A stretch of DNA of 64,000 nucleotides from Endosaccharibacter trunci (GTDB taxonomy: Bacteria; Pseudomonadota; Alphaproteobacteria; Acetobacterales; Acetobacteraceae), in assembly GCA_024515975.1 (NCBI GenBank), contig JAMSKV010000017.1, positions 1 through 64,000 of the forward strand, given 5' to 3'. Below the pieces are notes generated by a model. The model worked only from the letters and a program-made list of their open reading frames with translations, was not told the DNA's origin and searched no databases. Below, one piece after another: positions 18,422-24,464 of the stretch. The first letter of the stretch is position 1; every line of letters begins with the position of its first letter. Both the position numbers and the translations under genes were made by a program.

Positions 18422-18536
18422 CGAGAGGCATTGGGCGCGGAAGATATTAGACGCTCGACTACTGGAATGGTGCTTAGTCGCTGCTCACCTGTGGGCGGTT
18501 GATAAGCTGGGCCGAAAGGCTACGGGCAAAAAATAA
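18402..18536 (+). CDS. Small basic hypothetical protein (44 aa)
   Basis: A GTG start at 18402, within the previous gene's end in another frame, gives a 44-residue product ending KLGRKATGKK with a coherent amphipathic core (DARLLEWCLVAAHLWAVDKL). The frame stops exactly before a strong terminator, which supports it as the last gene of this short rightward transcript. Function unknown. Confidence 0.45.
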   Translation: MRTGPVDERHWARKILDARLLEWCLVAAHLWAVDKLGRKATGKK

Positions 18537-18537
18537 G

Positions 18538-18562
18538 GGCGGCGCTTCGGCGTCGCCTTTTT
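18538..18562 (+). terminator. Rho-independent terminator with UUCG tetraloop
   Basis: GGCGGCGC-TTCG-GCGTCGCC forms an 8-base-pair stem (one G-U pair) closed by a stable TTCG loop and followed by TTTTT. It lies 1 base after the stop of the 44-residue gene and ends the first rightward transcript of the prophage. Confidence 0.88.
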
Positions 18563-18574
18563 GCGTTTCTGTGC

Positions 18575-18611
18575 TTGACGCCTGAGGCTTAATGTCGTAA
18601 ATCTACGACAT
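18575..18611 (+). promoter_or_regulatory. Promoter with palindromic operator over the -10 region
   Basis: TTGACG (18575-18580) is followed after 17 bases by TAAATC as a weak -10. That -10 is overlapped by a perfect palindrome, ATGTCGTA-aatc-TACGACAT (18592-18611). A repressor bound there would block the promoter of the rightward gene starting at 18654. TGTCGTA...TACGACA half-sites suit a dimeric helix-turn-helix regulator; which one is unknown. Confidence 0.6.
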
Positions 18612-18653
18612 GGAAACGGCGTGGGCCGATCCGAACAGGCATGGAGGCCTCAG

Positions 18654-19016
18654 ATGGAAAAGACCATCTATCATTTCGACGGCCAGCACGAAGACGGCTC
18701 GCGGATCGAAGAATACGTCCAGGGCGGCATTCTGATCCAAGACAAGTTCGCGCGTGATGGACGTTGGGTCTCGACAAATCTCCGGTGGGAAGACGGCCGG
18801 AGGGGTAATGACGCCGTTCTTCTGGCCGCCTATCGCGCCACCTGCATTTCCCGCAAAATTCCGGCCGACGAACCGCGGGTCACCCGTTTTCTGGATCAGT
18901 CGAACGGTCGCAGTGTTCTGTGGGTTGAGGATCCGGAGTGGACCGCCCGCCTTAAAGCGATCTCCGCAGCCGCAACTCACGAAGAGCAGCAGGCTTTGAT
19001 CCACGCCCCACTGTGA
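18654..19016 (+). CDS. Phage hypothetical protein
   Basis: A 120-residue acidic soluble protein starting MEKTIYHFDGQHEDGSRIEE, with no membrane segment and no family I recognise. The ATG follows GGAGGCC. Its stop overlaps the next start (GTGA), so the two genes are co-translated. It lies behind the palindrome-controlled promoter. Confidence 0.6.
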   Translation: MEKTIYHFDGQHEDGSRIEEYVQGGILIQDKFARDGRWVSTNLRWEDGRRGNDAVLLAAYRATCISRKIPADEPRVTRFLDQSNGRSVLWVEDPEWTARLKAISAAATHEEQQALIHAPL

Positions 19017-19267
19017 ACGAGCTTCTAGCGCGCGCTGGCGAAGCCCTATACGGGCCTCGCTGGCAGTCTGACATGTCACGCGACCTGAGATGCAGCGTCC
19101 GTACGGTGCAGCGCTGGGATGCGGATGCGGTCAAAGTGCCGCCCGGCGTCTATGCTGATATCAAGCGCATAGCGACCGAACGTCTGGCTCTCATTGAGGG
19201 CGTGATCGCGGAGATCGATGCAGCGGCGGCAGTACCGCCTACCCGTGAACCGGCGTCAGATCGATAA
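19013..19267 (+). CDS. Small helix-turn-helix-like phage protein
   Basis: An 84-residue product: LYGPRWQSDMSRDLRCSVRTVQRWDADAVKVPPGV. The MSRDL...SVRTVQRWD segment reads as a helix-turn-helix recognition pair, as in small phage DNA-binding proteins that share a WQSxLARDLGVSxRTVxRW core. Starts with GTG in a 4-base overlap. It may regulate this accessory cluster. Confidence 0.6.
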   Translation: MNELLARAGEALYGPRWQSDMSRDLRCSVRTVQRWDADAVKVPPGVYADIKRIATERLALIEGVIAEIDAAAAVPPTREPASDR

Positions 19268-19413
19268 AGACGCTGCCGCCGCGGTGGCGCGAGGTCACGA
19301 TCGGCGAAGCGATCAAGCGTCTGGCATGCACGGGCTGCTCGCGGCCAGCAGATGCAGTCTGGTTGCAACGGGGCAGCAAGCGGGTGTGCGTGCACGGGGC
19401 GGGATCGTGTTAG
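19264..19413 (+). CDS. Possible small Cys-containing protein with no standard start codon
   Basis: The frame from 19249 to 19413 reads KTLPPRWREVTIGEAIKRLACTGC then CVHGAGSC, which looks like real protein with spaced cysteines, and follows the previous gene. It contains no ATG, GTG or TTG near its beginning; the only junction codon is ATA inside an ATAA overlap with the upstream stop. Either ATA initiates weakly by coupling, or an ancestral ATG has mutated and the gene is dead. Confidence 0.35.
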   Translation: MKTLPPRWREVTIGEAIKRLACTGCSRPADAVWLQRGSKRVCVHGAGSC

Positions 19414-19422
19414 GCGGCGGGG

Positions 19423-20466
19423 TTAGGGCGCGCAGTCCATCCAGGCGGCAATCACTTCGGCCGCGACTTGCGGGACGATGGCATTGCCGTAGGCGCGCAG
19501 GCGTCCCACGCGGCCGGGAATCCCATGAGCCAGCAGACGAAGGCCGGGTTTAACCCGCCGGGCTTTTCCGTCGGCTCCGCGCAGCCAAGCGTGATCGCTC
19601 CATGCGGATCGGCCATCGCATCCCGCCGGATCGACACCAGACCGGCCGAATTGCCCGCCTCGTTGTTCCCGTTCCGGGCAGGGGCAAGGCTGGTGGGTGT
19701 GGCCAACATCGCCAGCACTTGATGCGCGATCCAGTTCGGAAGCTGCTCTCCCTTGCAGCCCTGGCCGCGCTCCGATCCCGGCTTCGCATTCGGCATCCGG
19801 TAGTCCCGTGCTGCCGGCGTCGCATAGAGCGCGGCATCCGCCACCTTCACCACGTCCTGCAAATTGACTTGGTGGCCGGACTTCATCCGTGCCAAGGCTT
19901 TCTCCGGGTCCGCATACTCCCCGCCACCCTTCTCCCGGTGCTGCGCGGTCGGCCACATCGACAGGTCCGTCAGCGACGATCCACAGCCGGTCTCGACGGT
20001 GGGGCGCATCGACGGCACAAGCCGGGACAACGGTCGCGCCGATGGCGTAGCCGATACCTTCCAGGTCAGAACACACTCCGTCGAGCCACGACTTTCCAAC
20101 CGCAGCCGCAACTTGCTCTCCCATCCAGACAGAGGGCCGGCGGGCACGGATGAGTCGGAATTGGTCTGGCCAGAGATGGCGCGCGTCCGCTTCGCCTGCG
20201 CGTTTACCGGCGACGGAGAAGGGCTGGCAGGGGCAGCTTCCGGTCCAGAGCGGCCGATCGTCAGGCCAGCCAGCAAGTCGAGCTGCATGGGGCCATCCGC
20301 CGATCCCGGCGAACCAGTGGCACTGGATGTATCCGCGAACGTCTTCGGACTGAACATCGACGATAGAGCGTTCATCCACGTCCCCTCCCGGGAGGTGACC
20401 GGCTGCGATCAGATTGCGGATCCACTGCGCCGCGAATGGATCAATTTCGTTGTAGTACGCCGCCAT
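19423..20466 (-). CDS. C5-cytosine-specific DNA methyltransferase (phage type)
   Basis: A 347-residue protein with C5-methyltransferase motifs: SAM-binding FAGIGG (52-57), catalytic PCQ loop GSCPCQPFSVAGK (about 77-88), a weakened motif VI (GEQV in place of ENV, 116-119), RRDRLWIV (157-164, motif VIII) and AYGNAIVPQVAAEVIAAW (motif X) at the C-terminus. It would methylate cytosine in phage or host DNA, perhaps to evade restriction. Start chosen at MAAYYNEIDPFAAQW, in a stop-start overlap with the upstream gene. The second half is unusually Gly/Arg-rich and is overlapped by another long frame. Confidence 0.85.
   Translation of the reverse strand: MAAYYNEIDPFAAQWIRNLIAAGHLPGGDVDERSIVDVQSEDVRGYIQCHWFAGIGGWPHAARLAGWPDDRPLWTGSCPCQPFSVAGKRAGEADARHLWPDQFRLIRARRPSVWMGEQVAAAVGKSWLDGVCSDLEGIGYAIGATVVPACAVDAPHRRDRLWIVADGPVDVADRAAPGEGWRGVCGPGESLGTDEVRPPSQFAGRGEGGGCRALCDAGSTGLPDAECEAGIGARPGLQGRAASELDRASSAGDVGHTHQPCPCPEREQRGGQFGRSGVDPAGCDGRSAWSDHAWLRGADGKARRVKPGLRLLAHGIPGRVGRLRAYGNAIVPQVAAEVIAAWMDCAP
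19452..20375 (-). CDS. Overprinted reading frame (307 aa) inside the methyltransferase gene
   Basis: In another frame of the same strand, 307 codons are open from an ATG at 20375. GGAGG lies 8 bases before that ATG (20384-20388), inside the methyltransferase gene. The product (MNALSSMFSPKTFADTSSAT...) has protein-like stretches such as GLNPAFVCWLMGFPAAWD and EYADPEKALARMKSGHQVNL. A hand count over about 45 codons (19,785-19,920) gives about 80% G/C at third positions in this frame, against about 40% at second positions, which serve as third positions for the methyltransferase. From memory, similar proteins ending in a WLMG...CAPTAMPSSRKSR pattern accompany phage methylases; not checked. Function unknown. 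Confidence 0.55.
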   Translation of the reverse strand: MNALSSMFSPKTFADTSSATGSPGSADGPMQLDLLAGLTIGRSGPEAAPASPSPSPVNAQAKRTRAISGQTNSDSSVPAGPLSGWESKLRLRLESRGSTECVLTWKVSATPSARPLSRLVPSMRPTVETGCGSSLTDLSMWPTAQHREKGGGEYADPEKALARMKSGHQVNLQDVVKVADAALYATPAARDYRMPNAKPGSERGQGCKGEQLPNWIAHQVLAMLATPTSLAPARNGNNEAGNSAGLVSIRRDAMADPHGAITLGCAEPTEKPGGLNPAFVCWLMGFPAAWDACAPTAMPSSRKSRPK

Positions 20467-20750
20467 CAGAACACCGGCACACCCGCCGGCGGCTCGCCAC
20501 GCCGGATCGCATCGAACGCCTCGACCGCCGCATCCCACTGCCCATCGGTAGCGCCGCCCAGGGCGTGAACTCGGGCCAGCTTCACCTTGTCGCGCCGGTA
20601 GTAATGGCCCGTCATGATGGCGATCCATCCAGCCACACCGCCCTTCTCGACCGCCTCGCGCAGATCGCTGCTGGCTTCCACGGCGTCGCCGCGACCGATG
20701 ATCGTGTGCCGGCCGTCGGTGGCGAGGAAGATGGTGAAGGTCTCGGACAT
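20466..20750 (-). CDS. Small phage hypothetical protein
   Basis: A 94-residue protein starting MSETFTIFLATDGRHTIIGRGD, with a mid GYYRRD-like HYYRRDKVKLARVHAL segment and an acidic end. Its stop overlaps the methyltransferase start, so it is translated first in that leftward pair. It diverges from the XRE gene at 20822 across a 71-base AT-rich promoter gap. Family not recognised. Confidence 0.6.
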   Translation of the reverse strand: MSETFTIFLATDGRHTIIGRGDAVEASSDLREAVEKGGVAGWIAIMTGHYYRRDKVKLARVHALGGATDGQWDAAVEAFDAIRRGEPPAGVPVF

Positions 20751-20821
20751 GGGTGGTGCTCCTTCGATTGCTGGAAGGTAGGGCAAATCAGCCCTTGCGT
20801 CAATCATATAAGATAGGATAC

Positions 20822-21133
20822 ATGTCTTTCATGACTGATGCTCTTGCGCTTATGACCGAGCCTGCCGGACAAGGCTCCTGCATGCTTACAGGTCATCAGA
20901 TTGCGGCTGCGCGCCGCTTGGCAGGATTCGGGTCGCAACGATCCCTGGCGGAAGCGTCGGGTGTCAGCGAGCCGACCATTGCGCGCGCCGAGGCTGCCAA
21001 GGGCGAGTTCCCCAAGATGGAGGTTCCGCTGATGGCTAAGCTCGTGAAGGCCCTTGAGGTGGCGGGGGTCGAGTTCACCCTTGATGCCGGTCGCACGCTC
21101 GCCGGCGGCGTCAGTTTTCGGAGGCGGGGGTAA
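20822..21133 (+). CDS. XRE-family helix-turn-helix regulator
   Basis: A 103-residue protein with one XRE domain: LTGHQIAAARRLAGFGSQRSLAEASGVSEPTIARAEA, followed by LMAKLVKALEVAGVEFTLD. This arrangement (helix-turn-helix followed by an 'AGVEF' strand) is that of short alphaproteobacterial XRE regulators. It is divergent from the methyltransferase unit and likely controls the shared AT-rich region at 20751-20821. Confidence 0.8.
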   Translation: MSFMTDALALMTEPAGQGSCMLTGHQIAAARRLAGFGSQRSLAEASGVSEPTIARAEAAKGEFPKMEVPLMAKLVKALEVAGVEFTLDAGRTLAGGVSFRRRG

Positions 21134-21134
21134 T

Positions 21135-21479
21135 ATGGGCTGGGCAAACTGCGGCCACGACAGCAAAGGCAGGCCGATTGGCTATGCGCACAGCGCGACG
21201 TGCGATCATCCTGGATGCGACGCGCAGATTCACCGCGGAGTCGCCTATGCATGCGGCGGCGACCACGGCGAAGCGGAATGGTCGTGCGACGGCTATTTCT
21301 GCAACCGGCATAGGAACAAATACTTGCCGATCGAGGGCTGGATCGTGGGTGTCTGCCAGAAGGACTACGACGAGGCCAAGGCGTACGCCATCAAGAGCCC
21401 GGAGCTTGCTCAGGAACTGGTGCGTTTCTTCGAGGAAGACGAGGGCCCGGACTGGCGTGGACCGGAGGCCAACCAATGA
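21135..21479 (+). CDS. Phage hypothetical protein, Cys/His-rich N-terminal half
   Basis: A 114-residue protein starting MGWANCGHDSKGRPIGY. Cys and His residues (CDHPGC, CGGDHGE, CDGYFCNRH) could bind zinc in a two-site treble-clef or ribbon. The C-terminal half is acidic. It starts one base after the XRE stop and its stop overlaps the next start, the first link in a chain of overlapping small genes. Function unknown. Confidence 0.68.
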   Translation: MGWANCGHDSKGRPIGYAHSATCDHPGCDAQIHRGVAYACGGDHGEAEWSCDGYFCNRHRNKYLPIEGWIVGVCQKDYDEAKAYAIKSPELAQELVRFFEEDEGPDWRGPEANQ

Positions 21480-21721
21480 CCGCCCCCACCTACCGCCCCG
21501 GCGACCGCGTTCGCGTGCGAGCGGAGACGGCACTGGGTTGGAAAGACCGAAAGATGCGCCTGCGCGTCGGTAGGAAAATTGCAGCAACCGTGGTCAGTGT
21601 GCGGGAATCCGCTACGTCCCCTGGTCTCCTTCGATATTCAGTGGCTTTCGATCCGATTACGTCAACCGATCCCGGTTTGCTCGCCGTTATCAGTTTCCGT
21701 CATCTGGAGCCCGCCCCATGA
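21476..21721 (+). CDS. Small phage hypothetical protein, SH3-like start
   Basis: An 81-residue protein: YRPGDRVRVRAETALGWKDRKMRLRVG suggests a small beta-barrel (KOW/SH3-like), and the end reads AVISFRHLEPAP. It is joined to its neighbours by 4-base ATGA overlaps on both sides. Function unknown. Confidence 0.65.
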   Translation: MTAPTYRPGDRVRVRAETALGWKDRKMRLRVGRKIAATVVSVRESATSPGLLRYSVAFDPITSTDPGLLAVISFRHLEPAP

Positions 21722-21954
21722 CCGGCCCGAAGCTCACCAAGCCGCAGATTGAGTTTCTTGATCGTCTGCTTCGAGCCGGTGGGGAGATGCGAGAGACCAT
21801 TTTGTCGCCTTCCGCCAAGAGGATGGCCACGAAAATGCGTCGCTATGGCTATGTCATCCTGACGGGCTCTGTCGGCGTCGGGATCGGCATTGGCGTTGGC
21901 GTCTGGCGCATCACCCAGGCCGGACGGGACGCGCTGGAGGGGGTTGGGGGATGA
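21718..21954 (+). CDS. Small phage hypothetical protein with glycine-rich hydrophobic stretch
   Basis: A 78-residue protein. The N-terminal half (KLTKPQIEFLDRLLRAGG) looks like a helix of a winged-helix fold, and the end WRITQAGRDALEGVG matches the wing of MarR-like mini-regulators. Between them is an odd run of alternating V-G-I-G residues (about 51-61). ATGA overlaps on both sides. Confidence 0.65.
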   Translation: MTGPKLTKPQIEFLDRLLRAGGEMRETILSPSAKRMATKMRRYGYVILTGSVGVGIGIGVGVWRITQAGRDALEGVGG

Positions 21955-22211
21955 GCGCGTCAGACCACTGGTTTGATCGCGGCGCTGTTTGGCTCGCCAA
22001 GCGTCCAGGGTCACGTTCGGCAAATCGGATCGTGCAGCGATGTGGACCGGGCCCGCGCACGGGCTACATCCGCCCTAACTTCGGTGTGCACTATCTGGCC
22101 GGAAATCGATTGGTCGGCCACCGCCCCGCGTGGTGCACAATGGACGCTTGGCAACGATGGGTAAAAACGCAGCAAGCCGAGTTCAGCCATATATCGGACG
22201 AGCACTCATGA
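21951..22211 (+). CDS. Small phage hypothetical protein
   Basis: An 86-residue basic protein starting MSASDHWFDRGAVWLAKRPG with many aromatic residues and no recognised domain. Coupled by ATGA overlaps to its neighbours. Function unknown. Confidence 0.6.
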   Translation: MSASDHWFDRGAVWLAKRPGSRSANRIVQRCGPGPRTGYIRPNFGVHYLAGNRLVGHRPAWCTMDAWQRWVKTQQAEFSHISDEHS

Positions 22212-22570
22212 CCCCCGCCGAAACCCTCGCCCGCCGCCTCCACGCCGATCAGGTGGATCTGACTGGCGGCACTGTGGACAGCGACGGGAAGACTGTTTGG
22301 GTGCATGCCTCGGATGGGTCTTGTGTTGGCCGTTTCTCCCGCTTCGGGATCGACCTGCACACCACCATCACAGAACAAATGAACGGCGCGTCCGAGTGTT
22401 TAGATTGCACCCATGAGAAGCCGGGTTTGGTGGAATGGCGCCGCTTCCAACGCGGGACGCTTGATCACTACGGCATCATGGTGGCGGACGATCACATGCC
22501 GCGCTTTCTGGCGTCGAATGCCCCAGCGCGCAAGGTGTTGGAGCGGGCGTTGAGGGAGAGGTGGGGATGA
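22208..22570 (+). CDS. Phage hypothetical protein
   Basis: A 120-residue protein starting MTPAETLARRLHADQVDLTGG. It includes CLDCTHEKPGLVEWRRF, a possible half zinc site, and a helical C-terminus. The start at 22208 overlaps the preceding stop, and its own stop overlaps the next ATG. Function unknown. Confidence 0.62.
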   Translation: MTPAETLARRLHADQVDLTGGTVDSDGKTVWVHASDGSCVGRFSRFGIDLHTTITEQMNGASECLDCTHEKPGLVEWRRFQRGTLDHYGIMVADDHMPRFLASNAPARKVLERALRERWG

Positions 22571-22761
22571 GTGATAGCAAGATTCTATGCCCGTATTGCT
22601 CGGCGCCCTGGAGTGATAGCAACGTCCGTCTCTTCGCTCTCGACGCTGGAGATCACTGCGAGAGCGGACGCTTCTATGCAGAAAACTGCACCGTGCAAAT
22701 TGTGTGTCATGCCTGCGACCGGGTGATGTATCGCAAGGAACGCGTCGAGATAGGTTTTTGA
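22567..22761 (+). CDS. Small zinc-ribbon phage protein
   Basis: A 64-residue protein with two CxxC pairs: CPYCSAPW near the N-terminus and CHACDRVMYRK near the C-terminus, the pattern of a zinc ribbon. Last gene of the rightward overlapping cluster; a terminator hairpin follows after 10 bases. Possible nucleic-acid-binding role, inferred only from the ribbon. Confidence 0.7.
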   Translation: MSDSKILCPYCSAPWSDSNVRLFALDAGDHCESGRFYAENCTVQIVCHACDRVMYRKERVEIGF

Positions 22762-22770
22762 AACACTAAA

Positions 22771-22806
22771 GCCGCCGCCAGCCCCAAGGCCAGCGGCGGC
22801 TTGTCT
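22771..22806. terminator. Bidirectional terminator hairpin
   Basis: GCCGCCGC (22771-22778) pairs with GCGGCGGC (22793-22800), followed by TTGTCT on the plus strand and preceded by ACTAAA (TTTAGT on the minus strand). It lies between the rightward small-gene cluster and the leftward genes near 22.9 kb and can stop transcription from both sides. Confidence 0.75.
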
Positions 22807-22860
22807 ATCGCAAACGCGGCCAAACGAGAGGCAACGCCGTTTGTGTGGAACGGTGAGCGG

Positions 22861-22944
22861 TCAACGCCGCAGCGGCGGTCTCAGCAGGCGCGGTAGCTCG
22901 CGCGTTCGATCATGCGGGCGGATCGGAGCGGCGGTGGAGAGCAT
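22861..22944 (-). CDS. 27-residue ORF with a strong ribosome-binding site
   Basis: Reading leftward, AGGAGGTGCCC precedes ATG at 22944, an optimal site. The product MLSTAAPIRPHDRTRELPRL... is basic and proline-rich, with no known family. A perfect 7-base stem-loop sits just upstream (22959-22978). Its small size, strong initiation and structured leader resemble a leader peptide or small toxin-like product, but this is inference. Confidence 0.5.
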   Translation of the reverse strand: MLSTAAPIRPHDRTRELPRLLRPPLRR

Positions 22945-22958
22945 GGGCACCTCCTAGG

Positions 22959-22978
22959 CTGACGGTGAATCGTCAGCG
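22959..22978 (-). other. Stem-loop upstream of the 27-residue ORF
   Basis: GCTGACG-gtgaat-CGTCAGC is a perfect 7-base inverted repeat with a 6-base loop. It lies between the stop of the 59-residue leftward gene (22995) and the ribosome site of the 27-residue ORF. There is no T-run, so termination is unlikely; it may protect or regulate the mRNA. Confidence 0.55.
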
Positions 22979-22994
22979 CGGTGGAACGATTCGG

Positions 22995-23174
22995 TCAATC
23001 GGCTGGCTTCCAGCCTTCCTCGTCGAACGACACATCGTCGAGGTATCTGCCGCCGCTGACCCAGTTGTCCTCTTCGAGCCAGCCGCTCGGCAGCCGCTTG
23101 AAGGTGCGGCGTAGTTCACCGCGCCGGAATACGCGCTCAGTGCCGACAGGAACCTGCGCCGGATCATCGGTCAT
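22995..23174 (-). CDS. Small phage hypothetical protein (59 aa)
   Basis: A 59-residue acidic protein, MTDDPAQVPVGTERVFRRGE..., ending DVSFDEEGWKPAD. Composition and start position suggest a real gene. It is separate from the lysis operon, whose terminator lies upstream at 23281-23312. A run of ten C residues (23247-23256) lies in its presumed promoter region. Function unknown. Confidence 0.6.
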   Translation of the reverse strand: MTDDPAQVPVGTERVFRRGELRRTFKRLPSGWLEEDNWVSGGRYLDDVSFDEEGWKPAD

Positions 23175-23280
23175 GGCTTCGTCACTCCCGCCCGGACAAG
23201 GATCGGCGCGCCGGTCAGCACCGCATCGCCTTCCCTGCCTTAACCGCCCCCCCCCCACCGCAGCGCTATGCCCTAGACAC

Positions 23281-23312
23281 AAAACACCGCCACCCCGTTT
23301 CCAGGGTGGCGG
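23281..23312 (-). terminator. Rho-independent terminator of the leftward late operon
   Basis: CCGCCACCC (23287-23295) and GGGTGGCGG (23304-23312) form a 9-base-pair stem. In the leftward direction it is followed by TGTTTTGTG, a T-rich tail. It lies 55 bases after the last lysis-region gene and should end the long head-tail-lysis transcript. Confidence 0.85.
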
Positions 23313-23366
23313 CTCATATTGCCCATCAGGGCGGCGACCCTCGCGGATCGGGCAGACGGCGGAGGG

Positions 23367-23693
23367 TCAGGACACCGAATGCGCGCCGGATCCGTCGCCG
23401 CCGCCAGTAGCCGGAACGATGGGCGTGGAATGGTGCAATCCGGCGAGGAACGGCAGCAGCCCCTCGATGATGCTCCAGACGGTGCCCCAGCCGTGTGTCT
23501 CGGCGAGGTTGGAGATCGTGGTCTCCGCGCCGCCGAGGACGGGCGCCAGCGCCTCGTTGTGCTCGATAAAGGTCTCGGCGCCGTGCTCGACGGCGGCGGT
23601 CACCTTCTCGACGGGGACGATGCTCGACGCGGCGGCGGTGACGAGGCCGGCGGCCATGGAGCCGAGCGACGGGGTGTTTGTGGTTTCGGACAT
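23367..23693 (-). CDS. Phage lysis-region hypothetical protein
   Basis: A 108-residue protein starting MSETTNTPSLGSM with a moderately hydrophobic, alanine-rich first third (AAGLVTAAASSIVPVEKVTAAV) and a hydrophobic patch (VWSIIEGLLPFLAGL). It is the last gene of the leftward late operon, starting in a 1-base overlap with the putative holin stop. It may be a membrane-associated lysis accessory protein. Confidence 0.62.
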   Translation of the reverse strand: MSETTNTPSLGSMAAGLVTAAASSIVPVEKVTAAVEHGAETFIEHNEALAPVLGGAETTISNLAETHGWGTVWSIIEGLLPFLAGLHHSTPIVPATGGGDGSGAHSVS

Positions 23694-23938
23694 CAGTGTT
23701 TCTCCGGAGGAACCGGCTGGGCCGGCGGTGCCACCACGGCCACGTCGGCCGCGATGGAATTCTGTGTGGTAGGCGGTGCGGGGCGCTGCGGGATGCCGAT
23801 CAGCACGCCGGCCGAGGCGGACACGGCGAGCCACGCATCGAGGCCGATCTTGCCCAGCACCAGGGCCACCGTAACGCCGACGAAGACGGCGAGCCCCGTG
23901 ATGGTCGTCGCCTCGGCCTGGAGGATCGTGCGGTTCAC
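23693..23938 (-). CDS. Putative holin-like small membrane protein
   Basis: An 81-residue protein with two close hydrophobic segments (TITGLAVFVGVTVALVLG and WLAVSASAGVLIGI) and a proline-rich soluble tail. It starts with GTG overlapping the endolysin stop (GTGA). The size, membrane segments and position beside the endolysin fit a holin that releases the lysozyme, but no family signature confirms it. Confidence 0.6.
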   Translation of the reverse strand: MNRTILQAEATTITGLAVFVGVTVALVLGKIGLDAWLAVSASAGVLIGIPQRPAPPTTQNSIAADVAVVAPPAQPVPPEKH

Positions 23939-24387
23939 GACTGCATCCAGTCCGGCATCGCGCCGGTTCGAACCATGCCCGCGAGATCGGTGCTCCGATC
24001 GTGCCCGACCTGACGGGCCCACAGGCTGTTCAGCAGCCCATTCGCGGCGGCGTCGTAATTGCCCTGGGAAAACGCGCGCAGCGTGTTGGTGAACGTGCCG
24101 AGAGAGCCCCAGCCCATGTTAAACATCAGATCCATGAGCGCGGCCTGGCGAACCGGATCAAGCGAGCGCCACCAGGGCAGATGCGCGTCCAAGCTCTTCT
24201 CCGAGCCGGTGACGTCGCAGCTATAGAGCGCGTCGATCACGAACGCGGACTGGGCGATCGACATGTTGTGGCCGATGCCGACCGTCTTGTTGCCGGTGGT
24301 GTCGGTATACATCACCGACCGGTTGCCTTCCTGGCGAGTCAGCAGGACGCGGAGAGCAGCCGGATCGTATCCGGTCGTGGCGCTCAT
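23935..24387 (-). CDS. Endolysin, T4-type lysozyme (GH24)
   Basis: A 150-residue muramidase. The catalytic triad spacing of T4 lysozyme (E-x8-D-x5-T) is exact: E20, D29 and T35 in RQEGNRSVMYTDTTGNKTVGIGH. It also has the C-terminal ALMDLMFNMGWGSLGTFTNTL helices of the family. It cleaves the glycan strands of peptidoglycan at the end of infection. No signal peptide is present, so export depends on a holin. Confidence 0.92.
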   Translation of the reverse strand: MSATTGYDPAALRVLLTRQEGNRSVMYTDTTGNKTVGIGHNMSIAQSAFVIDALYSCDVTGSEKSLDAHLPWWRSLDPVRQAALMDLMFNMGWGSLGTFTNTLRAFSQGNYDAAANGLLNSLWARQVGHDRSTDLAGMVRTGAMPDWMQS

Positions 24388-24464
24388 GAGCCGCTCCCGT
24401 CGCCGCCACCCGTGAGGATGGTGAACAGCGCCATGGCCATGCTCATCATGTCGTGCCAGCTCAT
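24384..24464 (-). CDS. 26-residue membrane-type mini-protein between lysis genes
   Basis: ATG at 24464 overlaps the upstream stop and its TGA overlaps the endolysin ATG, so 26 codons are perfectly fitted into the coupled operon. The product has one hydrophobic stretch (MMSMAMALFTIL) and ends in a Gly/Ser tail. It is too short to classify; a pinholin- or spanin-related regulator of lysis timing is possible. Confidence 0.55.
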   Translation of the reverse strand: MSWHDMMSMAMALFTILTGGGDGSGS

